Shown here: positions 17,547-26,402 of the stretch, piece by piece
Position numbering within the stretch: position 1 is the stretch's first letter
Layout: the number at the start of each line of letters is the position of its first letter
Assembly: GCA_964619555.1 (NCBI GenBank)
Contig: CAZUDV010000005.1
Span: forward strand, 1-64,000
Length of the DNA: 64,000 nt
DNA from: JAGOPY01 sp964619555
Lineage (GTDB): Bacteria > Bacteroidota > Bacteroidia > Bacteroidales > JAGOPY01
Direction: 5' to 3'
The notes under the pieces: model-generated
Told to the model about the DNA's origin: nothing
What the model saw: the letters and a program-made list of their open reading frames with translations, nothing else
Database searches by the model: none
Made by a program: the position numbers and the translations under genes

Positions 17547-18232
17547 CACCTTTTCGTATTTCCGGCGTTTACCAGAAACTTCCCTACCAGAAAGGCTATG
17601 ATGATTGCCACATAAAGCTGGCCGGTGACCGATATGAAATAGGCGAGTGTCTGCGTTTGCGGGATTAGAGGCGTAATATCCCCGTACCCGACCGTGGTGA
17701 GCGTAATAAAACTGTAATAGAGAAATGTGACAAATCCGGGTTCATTAATGCCCGGTGGTAAATTGTATGACCCCGGGTAGATCTTACTGAACAGAAAAGA
17801 CAAACTGGCCCAGACTATCCCTAAAAGGAGGAAAATATTTGCCGATGCGATCAGTACATCCAGATTGACTGCCCTGGATGAAACGATAAACCGGAAGAGA
17901 TGGAAAAGGACAAAGACAAAGAAAGCAGCGATCATGATAAGTTTCAGAATATCGATTTGAAAAGATTCGACTCCTACCGGTTGTAACCAAACCACTATCG
18001 TCAATAATATGATCACTCCCCTGAGCCACCATTTTCTCCTTCCACCCGGATTGGCAGCCAGCATACTCTGGATGAAGAGGAAAGTCATGGTCACTACAAA
18101 CAATATTTCCGAAAGCATTCCACTTCCCGCAAAAGCAGGCAGGACAAGCACCATCACGGTCGCAAGAATCAGCAGATGGAACCGGTTTTTTTCAATCCAT
18201 CCTTTCGAAAAGATTTCTTTCTTCCGCATCAT
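17546..18232 (-). CDS. Two-pore-domain-type potassium channel (Ion_trans_2)
   Basis: 228 residues, inner membrane. The selectivity filter TTVGYGD is at residues 179-185, between a pore helix (FVTFLYYSFITL) and an inner helix (LYVAIIIAFLVGKFL). Four or five further hydrophobic helices occupy residues ~15-150, so the subunit is larger than the minimal KcsA type. No RCK/TrkA regulatory domain is attached. It should conduct K+ as a tetramer. The stop codon overlaps the end of a large palindrome. Confidence 0.9.
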   Translation of the reverse strand: MMRKKEIFSKGWIEKNRFHLLILATVMVLVLPAFAGSGMLSEILFVVTMTFLFIQSMLAANPGGRRKWWLRGVIILLTIVVWLQPVGVESFQIDILKLIMIAAFFVFVLFHLFRFIVSSRAVNLDVLIASANIFLLLGIVWASLSFLFSKIYPGSYNLPPGINEPGFVTFLYYSFITLTTVGYGDITPLIPQTQTLAYFISVTGQLYVAIIIAFLVGKFLVNAGNTKR

Positions 18233-18289
18233 GTTTCGACCTGTTTAATATCAGTACAACTAAGGCAAAATTCAATGGCAAATATAATG

Positions 18290-18297
18290 TACTTTTG
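18290..18297 (+). promoter_or_regulatory. -7 box of the acetyltransferase gene
   Basis: TACTTTTG (TAnnTTTG), 18 nt before the ATG at 18315; the -33 region has no clear TTTG. Confidence 0.55.
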
Positions 18298-18314
18298 CAC
18301 CCAAATATCTCACT

Positions 18315-19481
18315 ATGCAACTGATTGAAGTCAAAGATAAGCGGACCGCCTGCCAGTTTCTTGAAGTGGCCCGGGTTTTATATAAAAACGATCCGGTCTG
18401 GGTTTGTCCGTTGGATCAGGATATAAAAAAGATATTCGACCCCGCACAAAACGCATTCTTCAAGGATGGAAATGCGATCAGGTGGATATTGAAAGATGAT
18501 AACGGCCGGCTTATCGGTCGGATTGGAGCTTTTTACAACAAGCGAAAGGCATACCGTTACAAACAACCTACAGGCGGAGCCGGTTTCTTTGAATGCATTG
18601 ACGACCAGGAAGCTGCCTTCACGCTTTTCGATGCTGCAAAGGACTGGTTGGCCGGCCAGGGTATGGAAGCTATGGATGCCCCGGTCAATTTCGGAGAGAA
18701 TGACAATTTCTGGGGATTGCTGGTTGAAGGCTATACCCATCCGGCATACGGGATGCCCTACAATTTCCCATATTATCAGCAACTATTCGAGTCGTACGGT
18801 TTCAAACCCTATTTTACCCAGATCACCAGGCACCTCGATCTTACGGTTCCTTTTCCGGAACGTTTCTGGAAAATTGCCGAATGGGTCAATAAACGGGGAG
18901 GTTTTGTTTTCAGGCATTTTACCTATGCTGAGGCAGATAAGTTCATTCATGACCTGAAGGAAGTCTACGACCAGGCCTGGGTTCATCATGAACATTTCAT
19001 CCCCCTGGATATGGATGTGGTTAAAAGAGAGCTGGAAAGCGCGAAACCGATTCTGATTGAAGATTTCATCTGGTTCGTTTATCATGACGATAAACCGGTT
19101 GCTTTTTATATTATGTTCCCGGATGCCAATATGATCTTCCGGCATTTCAACGGGAAGCTTACACTCTGGAATAAGCTCCGGTTCCTGTATTACAGGAAGA
19201 ACAAAGAAATGTCCAGGATACGGCAGACCATGATGGGCGTCATTCCCAAATTCCAGGGACAGGGGCTCGAATCCGCGATATTCTGGCATCTGCGGGAGCC
19301 CGTGCTGAATAAAAGGCCTTATATAACCGAGATGGAGCTTTCATGGGTGGGAGATTTCAATCCTAAAATGATGGCTATTCAGGAAGCCGTTAATGCCAAA
19401 CCCGGCAAGATCCACATTACCTACCGCAAACTTTTCAAAGATACCGGAGAAGTCCAGCAGGCAGCGAAAGTCGGAAACTGA
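18315..19481 (+). CDS. GNAT-family N-acetyltransferase
   Basis: 388 residues, cytoplasmic, without signal peptide or membrane segments. The pattern LIGRIGAFYNKRKAYRY, GFFECIDDQEAAFTLFDAAKDWL and the later PKFQGQGLESAIFWH is that of the large Bacteroidota GNAT group. That group has an N-terminal GNAT fold plus a second half of the same fold. Substrate unknown. It follows a potassium channel on the other strand and converges on the cytochrome gene, so context gives no clue to its role. Confidence 0.78.
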   Translation: MQLIEVKDKRTACQFLEVARVLYKNDPVWVCPLDQDIKKIFDPAQNAFFKDGNAIRWILKDDNGRLIGRIGAFYNKRKAYRYKQPTGGAGFFECIDDQEAAFTLFDAAKDWLAGQGMEAMDAPVNFGENDNFWGLLVEGYTHPAYGMPYNFPYYQQLFESYGFKPYFTQITRHLDLTVPFPERFWKIAEWVNKRGGFVFRHFTYAEADKFIHDLKEVYDQAWVHHEHFIPLDMDVVKRELESAKPILIEDFIWFVYHDDKPVAFYIMFPDANMIFRHFNGKLTLWNKLRFLYYRKNKEMSRIRQTMMGVIPKFQGQGLESAIFWHLREPVLNKRPYITEMELSWVGDFNPKMMAIQEAVNAKPGKIHITYRKLFKDTGEVQQAAKVGN

Positions 19482-19608
19482 ACCGGACGTCAATAAACAG
19501 AAGTCAGCCTCTCATCAACCGTCAACCATACCATCTTCATTCTTGTATCTTATTATTTATTATACAAGAAACCAGAAACCAGAAACTATTAACAAGAAAC
19601 AAGAACCC

Positions 19609-22407
19609 CTACTTATACCCAAACAACATCGAGTATATGATCAGCATCACCAGGGTCAGTCCTATGGCCAGCATCGTGTAGCCGAATATCCGGATAGCCC
19701 TGTCGTATTTGCTCTTCTCTTCTTCTTTGACCAGCACCTTTTCCAGTTTACCGGACTTTTCCAGTTCCTCCACTTCACGCGGACGCTCGTGCTTGTACTC
19801 ATCATAGGGTACCTTGCCGGTGAAAATGACAGTGTCCATCGGAAAAGCATCCGGCCGGAGATGGGTGTTAAAGAAGTGAATGGTGAAGATGAACCCGACG
19901 GCCAGCAGCGCTTCGTCACTATGGATGATCATAGCGACATTGATCAGCCAGCCCGGGAAAATATTGGTGAAAAATTCGGGGAACCAGAGTATAAGGCCTG
20001 AAAATCCGATCACTGCAACCCCCCAGAATACGGCAAAATAGTCGAACTTTTCCCAGTAAGTCCATCGGCCATATGGCGGACGCGGGCCCAAACCGAGGAA
20101 CCACTTCAGGGTTGCCCAGAAATCCTTCAGATCCTGTTTGTTGAACATCAGCGAATCCTTGCCGAATATCAGGCTTCTCCAGGTAATCCTCTGTTTGATC
20201 TTGGTACGGATAAGCGAATAAACATGGAAGAAGAAATAGCCAAAGGTGATCACCGCCGCAAACCGGTGAATATTGCCTGCATTTTCAACTCCACCGAACA
20301 TTTTAGCAAGACGGTTGGCCCATTCCATATTGGCAAACTTCAGCATCATTCCGGTAAGCGCCAGTAATATAAAGCTGATGATCACGAACAGGTGGGTCAG
20401 CCTCTGGCTTGTTGTAAAACGCTGGATAAACAATTGACTGCCCTCTGATTTCCGGTGCTTTCTCTTGGCTTTAATTCCCTGCCACGACCTGGGGAACCAT
20501 AAAAGCAGATGGATGCCGAAAAATCCGAAAACGCCCACCAGCAGAGAGGTCATACCCCAGAAGGTGTAATAAAGCACCGGGTATTTGCTCTTGTTATGAT
20601 GCGTGGCATGCGTAAGGTAGCCGGTAAATCTCTGGTTGGCATCGGGATGGCATTGCTGGCAGGTTGCCACGATGTTCTGGCTGCTGACCATCGACAATGG
20701 ATTGTTCGACTGGTAGATATTATGAGCCCCGTGGCAATCCGAGCATTTGGCCGATTTCAGGTAACCCAGCTGGTAAGCTTTGCCATGGTAAGTTTCCATA
20801 TAGGTATCGGCCAGTTCTTCATGACAATTTCCGCATTGCTGGGTCACTTCCTCCTTAAAGCTGTCTTCCGCAATCTCGGCAACAGCGTGGGATGTATGGC
20901 AATCCGCGCAGGTCGGGTACTTATTGGAACGGTCATCATGCGTAATGGCATGCTCACTTTTGATGTATTCGTCATATACCCCTTTGTGACAGCTTGAACA
21001 GGTAGCAGGGATATTTTTGGGAAATACCGATGATTTTTCATCGCTGGCTTTGAGCACATAATGGGTGGTATGACAATCGGTGCAAACCGCTGCCTGCAAT
21101 AGTCCCTTCTTTGTCAGTCCCTTGCCATGGACACTGGTGGAATAATCAGCCAGGGCATCTTCCCGCTTCAAATCGGCATGCAGGGAAGCCTTCCCGTCCT
21201 TCCGGTGGCAATCGCCGCAAAGGTTCGGGATCGCGGTGCGATAGGTCGGCGAGGTGTCGTCATAGCGTGACTTGATAATATGAGTGCCATGACAGCTGGT
21301 ACAGGACGGAGCTTCTTCCCGCTTTTCAAAGAATGCTTTGCCGTGTCCGCTCATGGAATAGACATTGGCAACCTCGGCGTGGCAATTGGAACAATCCACC
21401 CGGCCCGATGTTTCACAGGGCCTTCTCAGTGTGGTGGAAACATCAGAATGGCATTTCACGCAGGTTATGTTCCGGTGAACTGAATTGGCAATATCATTCT
21501 TATTTACTTCGAGCGAAATGACCGAACCTCCCCTGATCATATGAAGGCCCTTTTCTTCATGGCATTTCAGGCAGGTTTGATCGGAAAGCGTAGTAACGAT
21601 GTTCTGCGGATTCACTTTATGCGGCGGATGGCAATCGGTACAGGCCGGAATGGCACCGGGCTCCTTTTCCCACAGTTCTTCCCGGATGATCTTGGTATGG
21701 ACCTTTTCGATTTCCGCATGGCACTTCATGCACGTTTTTGCAATGTTTTTCGGCGCTATGGATGAATTCGGACTGGTATGAGGCAATACCAGGTGGTTTT
21801 CATGACAGTCGTTACAGGTGGCCGTAACGATCAGGCCTCTTTTGAACAAACCTTCGCCGTGGATGCCCTCCGAGTAATTTTCAAGGATGTTCTGTTCGCT
21901 GATATTGTATGTCCTGGCAACCGGCGCCCCTTCCCTGTGGCATTTCCCGCAAAGCACGGGGATGTTCATTTTATAGGTAACCGATCTGGGATTGGAGGAA
22001 GGAAGGATGTCATGCTCCCCATGACATTCGGTGCAGGTCGGTGCATAAAGTGCGTTCAGTTTGAGGGCCTGTCCGTGGATCCCTTTTTCAAATTCCATCT
22101 GTGCAATATCATGGCAGAAACCGCAATCGACCGGAGCCAGGTCTTTCATATGTGGGAACTCCTCTACGGCCGCCTCCTGGTGGCAGGAAGCACATTCCAC
22201 ATCCTTGTGTACCGAATTCTTTACAATACTCTTGTTTACGAACATCGAGACGGTTTTACCCTGGCGGGTTGCCGTCAGGGCAGCATCTTCATGGCACATC
22301 ATACAGTCGTCATCACTCTGGGCAAATGTCGCCGACAGGGATGTTGCCAGTATCATGCATCCGATGATGAACCGTAAATAGTTGAAGGAGAGATATCTGG
22401 ATTTCAT
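19609..22407 (-). CDS. 19-heme cytochrome c fused to a membrane cytochrome b
   Basis: 932 residues from Met at 22407, where a signal peptide begins (the frame extension to 22440 is dropped). Residues ~35-620 hold 19 CXXCH heme c sites (CMMCH, CASCH, CGFCH ... CQQCH) in two halves of similar layout, suggesting internal duplication. After a first transmembrane helix (~residues 635-660) comes a cytochrome b561/FdnI-like domain with about five more helices and histidines in RLTHLF, IHRFA, FFFHVY and FTIHFF that can bind heme b. The protein should sit in the inner membrane, oxidise menaquinol through the b domain and pass electrons to periplasmic hemes (or the reverse). The terminal acceptor cannot be told, and no reductase gene is adjacent. 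Confidence 0.92.
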   Translation of the reverse strand: MKSRYLSFNYLRFIIGCMILATSLSATFAQSDDDCMMCHEDAALTATRQGKTVSMFVNKSIVKNSVHKDVECASCHQEAAVEEFPHMKDLAPVDCGFCHDIAQMEFEKGIHGQALKLNALYAPTCTECHGEHDILPSSNPRSVTYKMNIPVLCGKCHREGAPVARTYNISEQNILENYSEGIHGEGLFKRGLIVTATCNDCHENHLVLPHTSPNSSIAPKNIAKTCMKCHAEIEKVHTKIIREELWEKEPGAIPACTDCHPPHKVNPQNIVTTLSDQTCLKCHEEKGLHMIRGGSVISLEVNKNDIANSVHRNITCVKCHSDVSTTLRRPCETSGRVDCSNCHAEVANVYSMSGHGKAFFEKREEAPSCTSCHGTHIIKSRYDDTSPTYRTAIPNLCGDCHRKDGKASLHADLKREDALADYSTSVHGKGLTKKGLLQAAVCTDCHTTHYVLKASDEKSSVFPKNIPATCSSCHKGVYDEYIKSEHAITHDDRSNKYPTCADCHTSHAVAEIAEDSFKEEVTQQCGNCHEELADTYMETYHGKAYQLGYLKSAKCSDCHGAHNIYQSNNPLSMVSSQNIVATCQQCHPDANQRFTGYLTHATHHNKSKYPVLYYTFWGMTSLLVGVFGFFGIHLLLWFPRSWQGIKAKRKHRKSEGSQLFIQRFTTSQRLTHLFVIISFILLALTGMMLKFANMEWANRLAKMFGGVENAGNIHRFAAVITFGYFFFHVYSLIRTKIKQRITWRSLIFGKDSLMFNKQDLKDFWATLKWFLGLGPRPPYGRWTYWEKFDYFAVFWGVAVIGFSGLILWFPEFFTNIFPGWLINVAMIIHSDEALLAVGFIFTIHFFNTHLRPDAFPMDTVIFTGKVPYDEYKHERPREVEELEKSGKLEKVLVKEEEKSKYDRAIRIFGYTMLAIGLTLVMLIIYSMLFGYK

Positions 22408-22527
22408 GGAAGTACAATCTTGATTACGAAAATATATCAATATATAAGATTGTACAAATTTTAACTCAATTTGTAAAGAGTCTAAAGTATGATACCCGAA
22501 TAAAGGGGTGGAGAATAGGGAAAGTAA

Positions 22528-23394
22528 CTATTTTCTTCCGTATCTGCCATTCCCGTCTTCGAGATCAAGCAGATCCCTAAGCCTTGCTGGATTCATGACA
22601 GTTCTTTCATTGGCTTCGGCCAGGTGGTGAATGCGCTTCAGCAGGTCTGAATTTTTTGCCAGTTTTCTCCTGGCCGAATCGTACCAGATGTTATCTTCCA
22701 GGCCTACCCGGACTCCCCCTCCGAAAGCAATGGCCAGGGAATTGATCTTCAGCTGCGCATTTCCAATACCGGCGAGGCTCCAGTATGATTTTTCCGGCAG
22801 GTCATTGATCATCACCCCGGCATGGAGGATATCTGCCTGGGCGCAGGCAATATTTCCCAGTAAAAGGTTGAAGTAGTAAGGCGGCTCGAGAATTCCCTTA
22901 CGACTCAGGTATTTGGCGTAATTGATCATCCCGGCATCAAAGGCTTCCAGTTCCGGAAGGATCCTGCGTTCCCTCATCTTTTCCGCCAGTTTGTTGATCA
23001 TATCCGGAGAATTGATACTTTCCATGGCATTGAAATTAAGGGAACTCAGGGTAAGGCTGCCCATATCGGGTTTCAGGTCACCGTCCAGCATCAGCGGATC
23101 TATCCTCTGTTCATATTCTTTAAAAGTCCTTCCGCTGAGCGAAACACATATAATCAGATCGCGGGAGAATTTCCTTATCCCCTCGATGATCCTGCCATAG
23201 ACTTCTTTATAATAGACCGGAACCCCGGTTACTTCATCCCGGGCATGGATATGCACCATCGTAATGCCGATCTCCACAGCCTGGTGGACATCCTCGACAA
23301 TTTCCGAAACGGTGACCGGAACAAAAGGTGTCATCTCTTTGGTCGGTATCATTCCCGTGGGAGTGAAATTAACGATCAGTTCTTCATTGGTCAT
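22528..23394 (-). CDS. BKACE-family beta-keto acid cleavage enzyme (DUF849)
   Basis: 288 residues from Met at 23394 (MTNEELIVNFTPTG); the upstream in-frame Met at 23436 adds nothing conserved. BKACE enzymes condense a beta-keto acid with acetyl-CoA to give a CoA ester and acetoacetate. The best-known member is 3-keto-5-aminohexanoate cleavage enzyme of lysine fermentation. The Zn-binding MVHIHARD, the glycine-rich FGGGVRVGLED and the C-terminal NERTVMNPARLRDLL are present. No other lysine-fermentation genes (kamA, kamD/E, kdd) are in the window, so the substrate may differ. It lies 68 nt upstream of a divergent-cluster glycosyltransferase on the same strand. Confidence 0.9.
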   Translation of the reverse strand: MTNEELIVNFTPTGMIPTKEMTPFVPVTVSEIVEDVHQAVEIGITMVHIHARDEVTGVPVYYKEVYGRIIEGIRKFSRDLIICVSLSGRTFKEYEQRIDPLMLDGDLKPDMGSLTLSSLNFNAMESINSPDMINKLAEKMRERRILPELEAFDAGMINYAKYLSRKGILEPPYYFNLLLGNIACAQADILHAGVMINDLPEKSYWSLAGIGNAQLKINSLAIAFGGGVRVGLEDNIWYDSARRKLAKNSDLLKRIHHLAEANERTVMNPARLRDLLDLEDGNGRYGRK

Positions 23395-23462
23395 TTGGAG
23401 AAATTTTAGCGTAAAACCAGTTTGGCAAACGGCCAAAGATAAGATTTAATGCCCTGGGGCAA

Positions 23463-24335
23463 TTATCCCCTGAGCCTTTTTAACATTTCTATAAGAAAAT
23501 CAATTGTTCTTGTCCTGAAAGATGGCGTTGTCAGGGCGAAGTTTTTCGCATCTTTCAAATACTTTTCCCTGCTTTCCACCAGCCGCCGGTGAAATTCAGG
23601 ATCTTGCCGAAAATTTTCGATCATAATGTCAAGCGCCTGGATGATCTTGGTATTGCCTTGTTCCGCATTATTGGAACTCCAGGCACCCTGTTCGTGCCTG
23701 CGGTAAACCCCCATTATTTTCGGGAGATAAAAGAAGTCGCCGTGCTGTGCCATCAGCAAGTGCCATGCCCAATCGCCGAAAGGCAATTGAAAAAACCAAT
23801 CGGGATGCTTTGGGATCAACCCGTTCCGGAAAACGTTTCCCGAAGCGGGTACCAGGTTTCTTACAGCCAGGTCCATCCGGGTAAAAACCTGACGGTCCGT
23901 TTTCCCGCAATAAAGCACCGATGGACTGGCAGGATCATCAAACCTGACCTCCATATTGTGAAAACAGGAGACAATATTTGGATTGGTTTCCAAAATCTCA
24001 ACCTGGCTCTGCAATTTGTAAGGATCTGTCCAGTAATCGTCTCCGTCAAGATGGGCGATATATTTCCCGGCACATGCCCTGAGTGTCCTGATAATGTTCA
24101 CTTTTGCCCCAAGATTAACACCTCTGTCAAGCACCCGGATGATTTCCGGATATTTTGCCCGGTATTGTTCGATGATCCCCGGAGTCCTGTCGGTGCTGCA
24201 ATCATCTCCCACGACAATCTCGACCGGGAAATCGGTCTTCTGCATCAGGGCTCCTTCAATGGCTGATCCTATATATTTTTCATGGTTATAAGTGATCAGT
24301 CTGACACTCAGCAATGGTCTGTTTTCAAATGCCAT
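23463..24335 (-). CDS. Glycosyltransferase family 2
   Basis: 290 residues, cytoplasmic face. It has a GT-A fold with the N-terminal strand LLSVRLITYNHEKYI, the nucleotide site VVGDDCSTD and the metal-binding HLDGDD (DxD). The C-terminal part WHLLMAQHGDFFYLPKIMGVYRRHEQGAWS is typical of Bacteroidota GT2 enzymes that add sugars to O-antigen or capsule repeats. It diverges from a sulfotransferase/aminotransferase/ATP-grasp operon across a 194-nt gap, so it probably belongs to the same glycan pathway. Confidence 0.92.
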   Translation of the reverse strand: MAFENRPLLSVRLITYNHEKYIGSAIEGALMQKTDFPVEIVVGDDCSTDRTPGIIEQYRAKYPEIIRVLDRGVNLGAKVNIIRTLRACAGKYIAHLDGDDYWTDPYKLQSQVEILETNPNIVSCFHNMEVRFDDPASPSVLYCGKTDRQVFTRMDLAVRNLVPASGNVFRNGLIPKHPDWFFQLPFGDWAWHLLMAQHGDFFYLPKIMGVYRRHEQGAWSSNNAEQGNTKIIQALDIMIENFRQDPEFHRRLVESREKYLKDAKNFALTTPSFRTRTIDFLIEMLKRLRG

Positions 24336-24529
24336 GGCAAAAATCTTAATTGGTCGGATCCGGTCGGGAAACCGAAAGCTTTTTCCTTAAAACCGCTTGT
24401 TGATAATTCAAATGTAAGGAAAATTCGGATTTCTGTCCTTCTGGCTGATTTTCGGATTCCAAATAAATGTTAATATTGTATCTGGAAATTGCCTGAGTCG
24501 CAGAATTAATTAAATCAGTCTGACTGATC

Positions 24530-25309
24530 ATGTCCTGGAAGTTTAAATTTCCTTTTATTCCTTATTATTTGGAAATCAAAAGAATAAGGAAAATATCCGA
24601 TTCCGTCAAAGCGGAACGGAAACCTGCTCACCAGGTCCAAAGGGACTATGACAAGGTCTTTTGCATTGGTTTCAGTAAAACCGGCACCACGTCCATGGAA
24701 AAATTGTTGTCCATTTTCGGATTCAGGATCGGTAACCAGGGGGTGGCAGAAATCCTGTCGGAGGACTGGTCAGTGCTTAAAAGAACCGACCGGATCATCA
24801 ATTATTGTTACACCGCCGATGCCTTTCAGGATGCCCCGTTCCATTATCCCGGCCTTTACAGGGAATTGGATAAGGCGTTCCCGCATTCCAAATTCATTTT
24901 AACCGTGCGGGATACACCGGAACAATGGTTCGACTCGCTTGTCAGATATCATACCCAGTTGTTTTCAAGCGATAAGAGCCGCCCGCCAAATGAAGAGGAC
25001 AGAAGGAATGCCCTGTACCGTTATAAAGGTTATTCTCTCCAGGTCGCGGTGAATAATTGGGGTTATCCAGCCGTGCCGCTGTATGACAGGCAATATTACA
25101 TACAGAAGTATTTGAATCACATCGAAGAGGTACGTCAATATTTTGCCGGAAGAGAGGGGGATTTCATAGAGATCAATCTTTCCCGGAAGGAGGATTTTGC
25201 CCGGCTTTGCTCCTTTTTGAACATCACTACTCCACTAACCGATTTCCCATGGGAAAATAGAACATCCGATGAGCCGAAAAAAGATAAAAAAGATAGATCA
25301 GGCAAATAA
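24530..25309 (+). CDS. Sulfotransferase-family protein
   Basis: 259 residues. The PAPS 5'-phosphosulfate loop is FCIGFSKTGTTS (about residues 45-56), and the 3'-phosphate-binding part is KFILTVRDTPEQWFDSL. This matches the bacterial/eukaryotic sulfotransferase family that sulfates carbohydrates or lipids. It is the first gene of a four-gene run; its 3' end overlaps the next gene by 41 nt. A TAATATTG box at 24471-24478 may be its -7 element. Together with the neighbours it suggests sulfation of an amino-sugar glycan. Confidence 0.85.
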   Translation: MSWKFKFPFIPYYLEIKRIRKISDSVKAERKPAHQVQRDYDKVFCIGFSKTGTTSMEKLLSIFGFRIGNQGVAEILSEDWSVLKRTDRIINYCYTADAFQDAPFHYPGLYRELDKAFPHSKFILTVRDTPEQWFDSLVRYHTQLFSSDKSRPPNEEDRRNALYRYKGYSLQVAVNNWGYPAVPLYDRQYYIQKYLNHIEEVRQYFAGREGDFIEINLSRKEDFARLCSFLNITTPLTDFPWENRTSDEPKKDKKDRSGK

Positions 25310-26402
25310 ATATGTAACCAGGCCTTCCTTGCCTCCCGCGGAGGAATTCAGCCGGTTGATGGAAGAGATCTGGAAGAACGGTCAGTTGACCAACAACGGG
25401 CCGTTTCTGCAGGAATTCGAGCAGGCACTGGCACAATACCTCGAGGTGAAACATGTTTCAGTTGTAGCCAACGGAACGCTTGGCCTGATGATCGCCCTGA
25501 AAGCCCTCGATATATCGGGAGAAGTCATTACGACCCCTTATAGCTTTGCAGCGACCGCTCATGCATTGAAATGGAGCGGCCTTAAACCGGTTTTTACGGA
25601 CATCGATCCGGTAACCTGCAATCTCGATCCGGATAAGGTCGAAAACGCAATCACCCCGGTCACTTCCGCCATTCTGCCGGTTCACGTGTACGGGACCCCC
25701 TGCCGGGTGGACCGGATTGAAGCCATCGCCAGGCAACATGGCCTGAAAGTCATTTACGATGCCTGCCACACATTCGATGTCCGTCTCAACGGCATTCCCG
25801 TGGTGAACTTCGGCGACCTGTCCGTAATGAGTTTCCATGCCACCAAGGTTTTCACCACTTTTGAAGGGGGCGCTATCATCTCCTGTGACCGGGAGATGAA
25901 AAGAAAAGTCGATCTTTTGAGAAATTTTGGATTCGAAAATGAGACCACCGTTTCTGACATCGGCATCAACGCTAAAATGAATGAATTGCAGGCCGCGATG
26001 GGATTGCTTCAGCTGAAATATGTGAGCGGATTCATCGATCGCAGGAGAAAACTGGATGCCCGGTACCGTGAGATGTTTAAAAATATTAGCGGGATACGTG
26101 TGCTGGAAGAATTTCCCGGAGTCAAGCAATGCCACCCATATTTTCCCATTTTTATCGATCAGAACACTTATGGTCGTTCACGGGATGAGTTGTATGAATT
26201 TTTGAAAGCCCACAAAATTTATAGCCGTAGATATTTTTATCCCCTCATCAGTCAGTTCCCCCCCTACAACCGGCTGGAATCCTCCCGGCCCGGCAGCCTG
26301 CCGGAAGCCGAACGGATCAGCAGCCAGGTGATATGCCTTCCTCTTTACACCGACCTCACAGAAAATGACCAGGACCTGATCGTAAAACTGATCCGCAAAT
26401 GA
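25269..26402 (+). CDS. DegT/DnrJ/EryC1/StrS-family sugar aminotransferase
   Basis: 377 residues, PLP enzyme that transaminates a nucleotide-linked ketosugar. Visible are TNNGPFLQEFE, the cofactor region VANGTLGLMIAL, DIDPVTCNLDP, the PLP-stacking DACHTFDV (Asp conserved) and SFHATKVFTTFEGGAI, with the Schiff-base lysine in HATK. The sequence fits the VioA/WbpE/PseC-like group; the exact sugar is not known. It overlaps the sulfotransferase gene by 41 nt and the ATP-grasp gene by 4 nt (ATGA), so the three are translationally coupled. Confidence 0.93.
   Translation: MSRKKIKKIDQANKYVTRPSLPPAEEFSRLMEEIWKNGQLTNNGPFLQEFEQALAQYLEVKHVSVVANGTLGLMIALKALDISGEVITTPYSFAATAHALKWSGLKPVFTDIDPVTCNLDPDKVENAITPVTSAILPVHVYGTPCRVDRIEAIARQHGLKVIYDACHTFDVRLNGIPVVNFGDLSVMSFHATKVFTTFEGGAIISCDREMKRKVDLLRNFGFENETTVSDIGINAKMNELQAAMGLLQLKYVSGFIDRRRKLDARYREMFKNISGIRVLEEFPGVKQCHPYFPIFIDQNTYGRSRDELYEFLKAHKIYSRRYFYPLISQFPPYNRLESSRPGSLPEAERISSQVICLPLYTDLTENDQDLIVKLIRK

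Noticed and set aside
19393..22381. Many long frames on the + strand opposite the cytochrome gene
   Set aside because: They are antisense shadows of a 932-residue gene with 19 in-frame heme motifs; none has a signal, promoter or domain.
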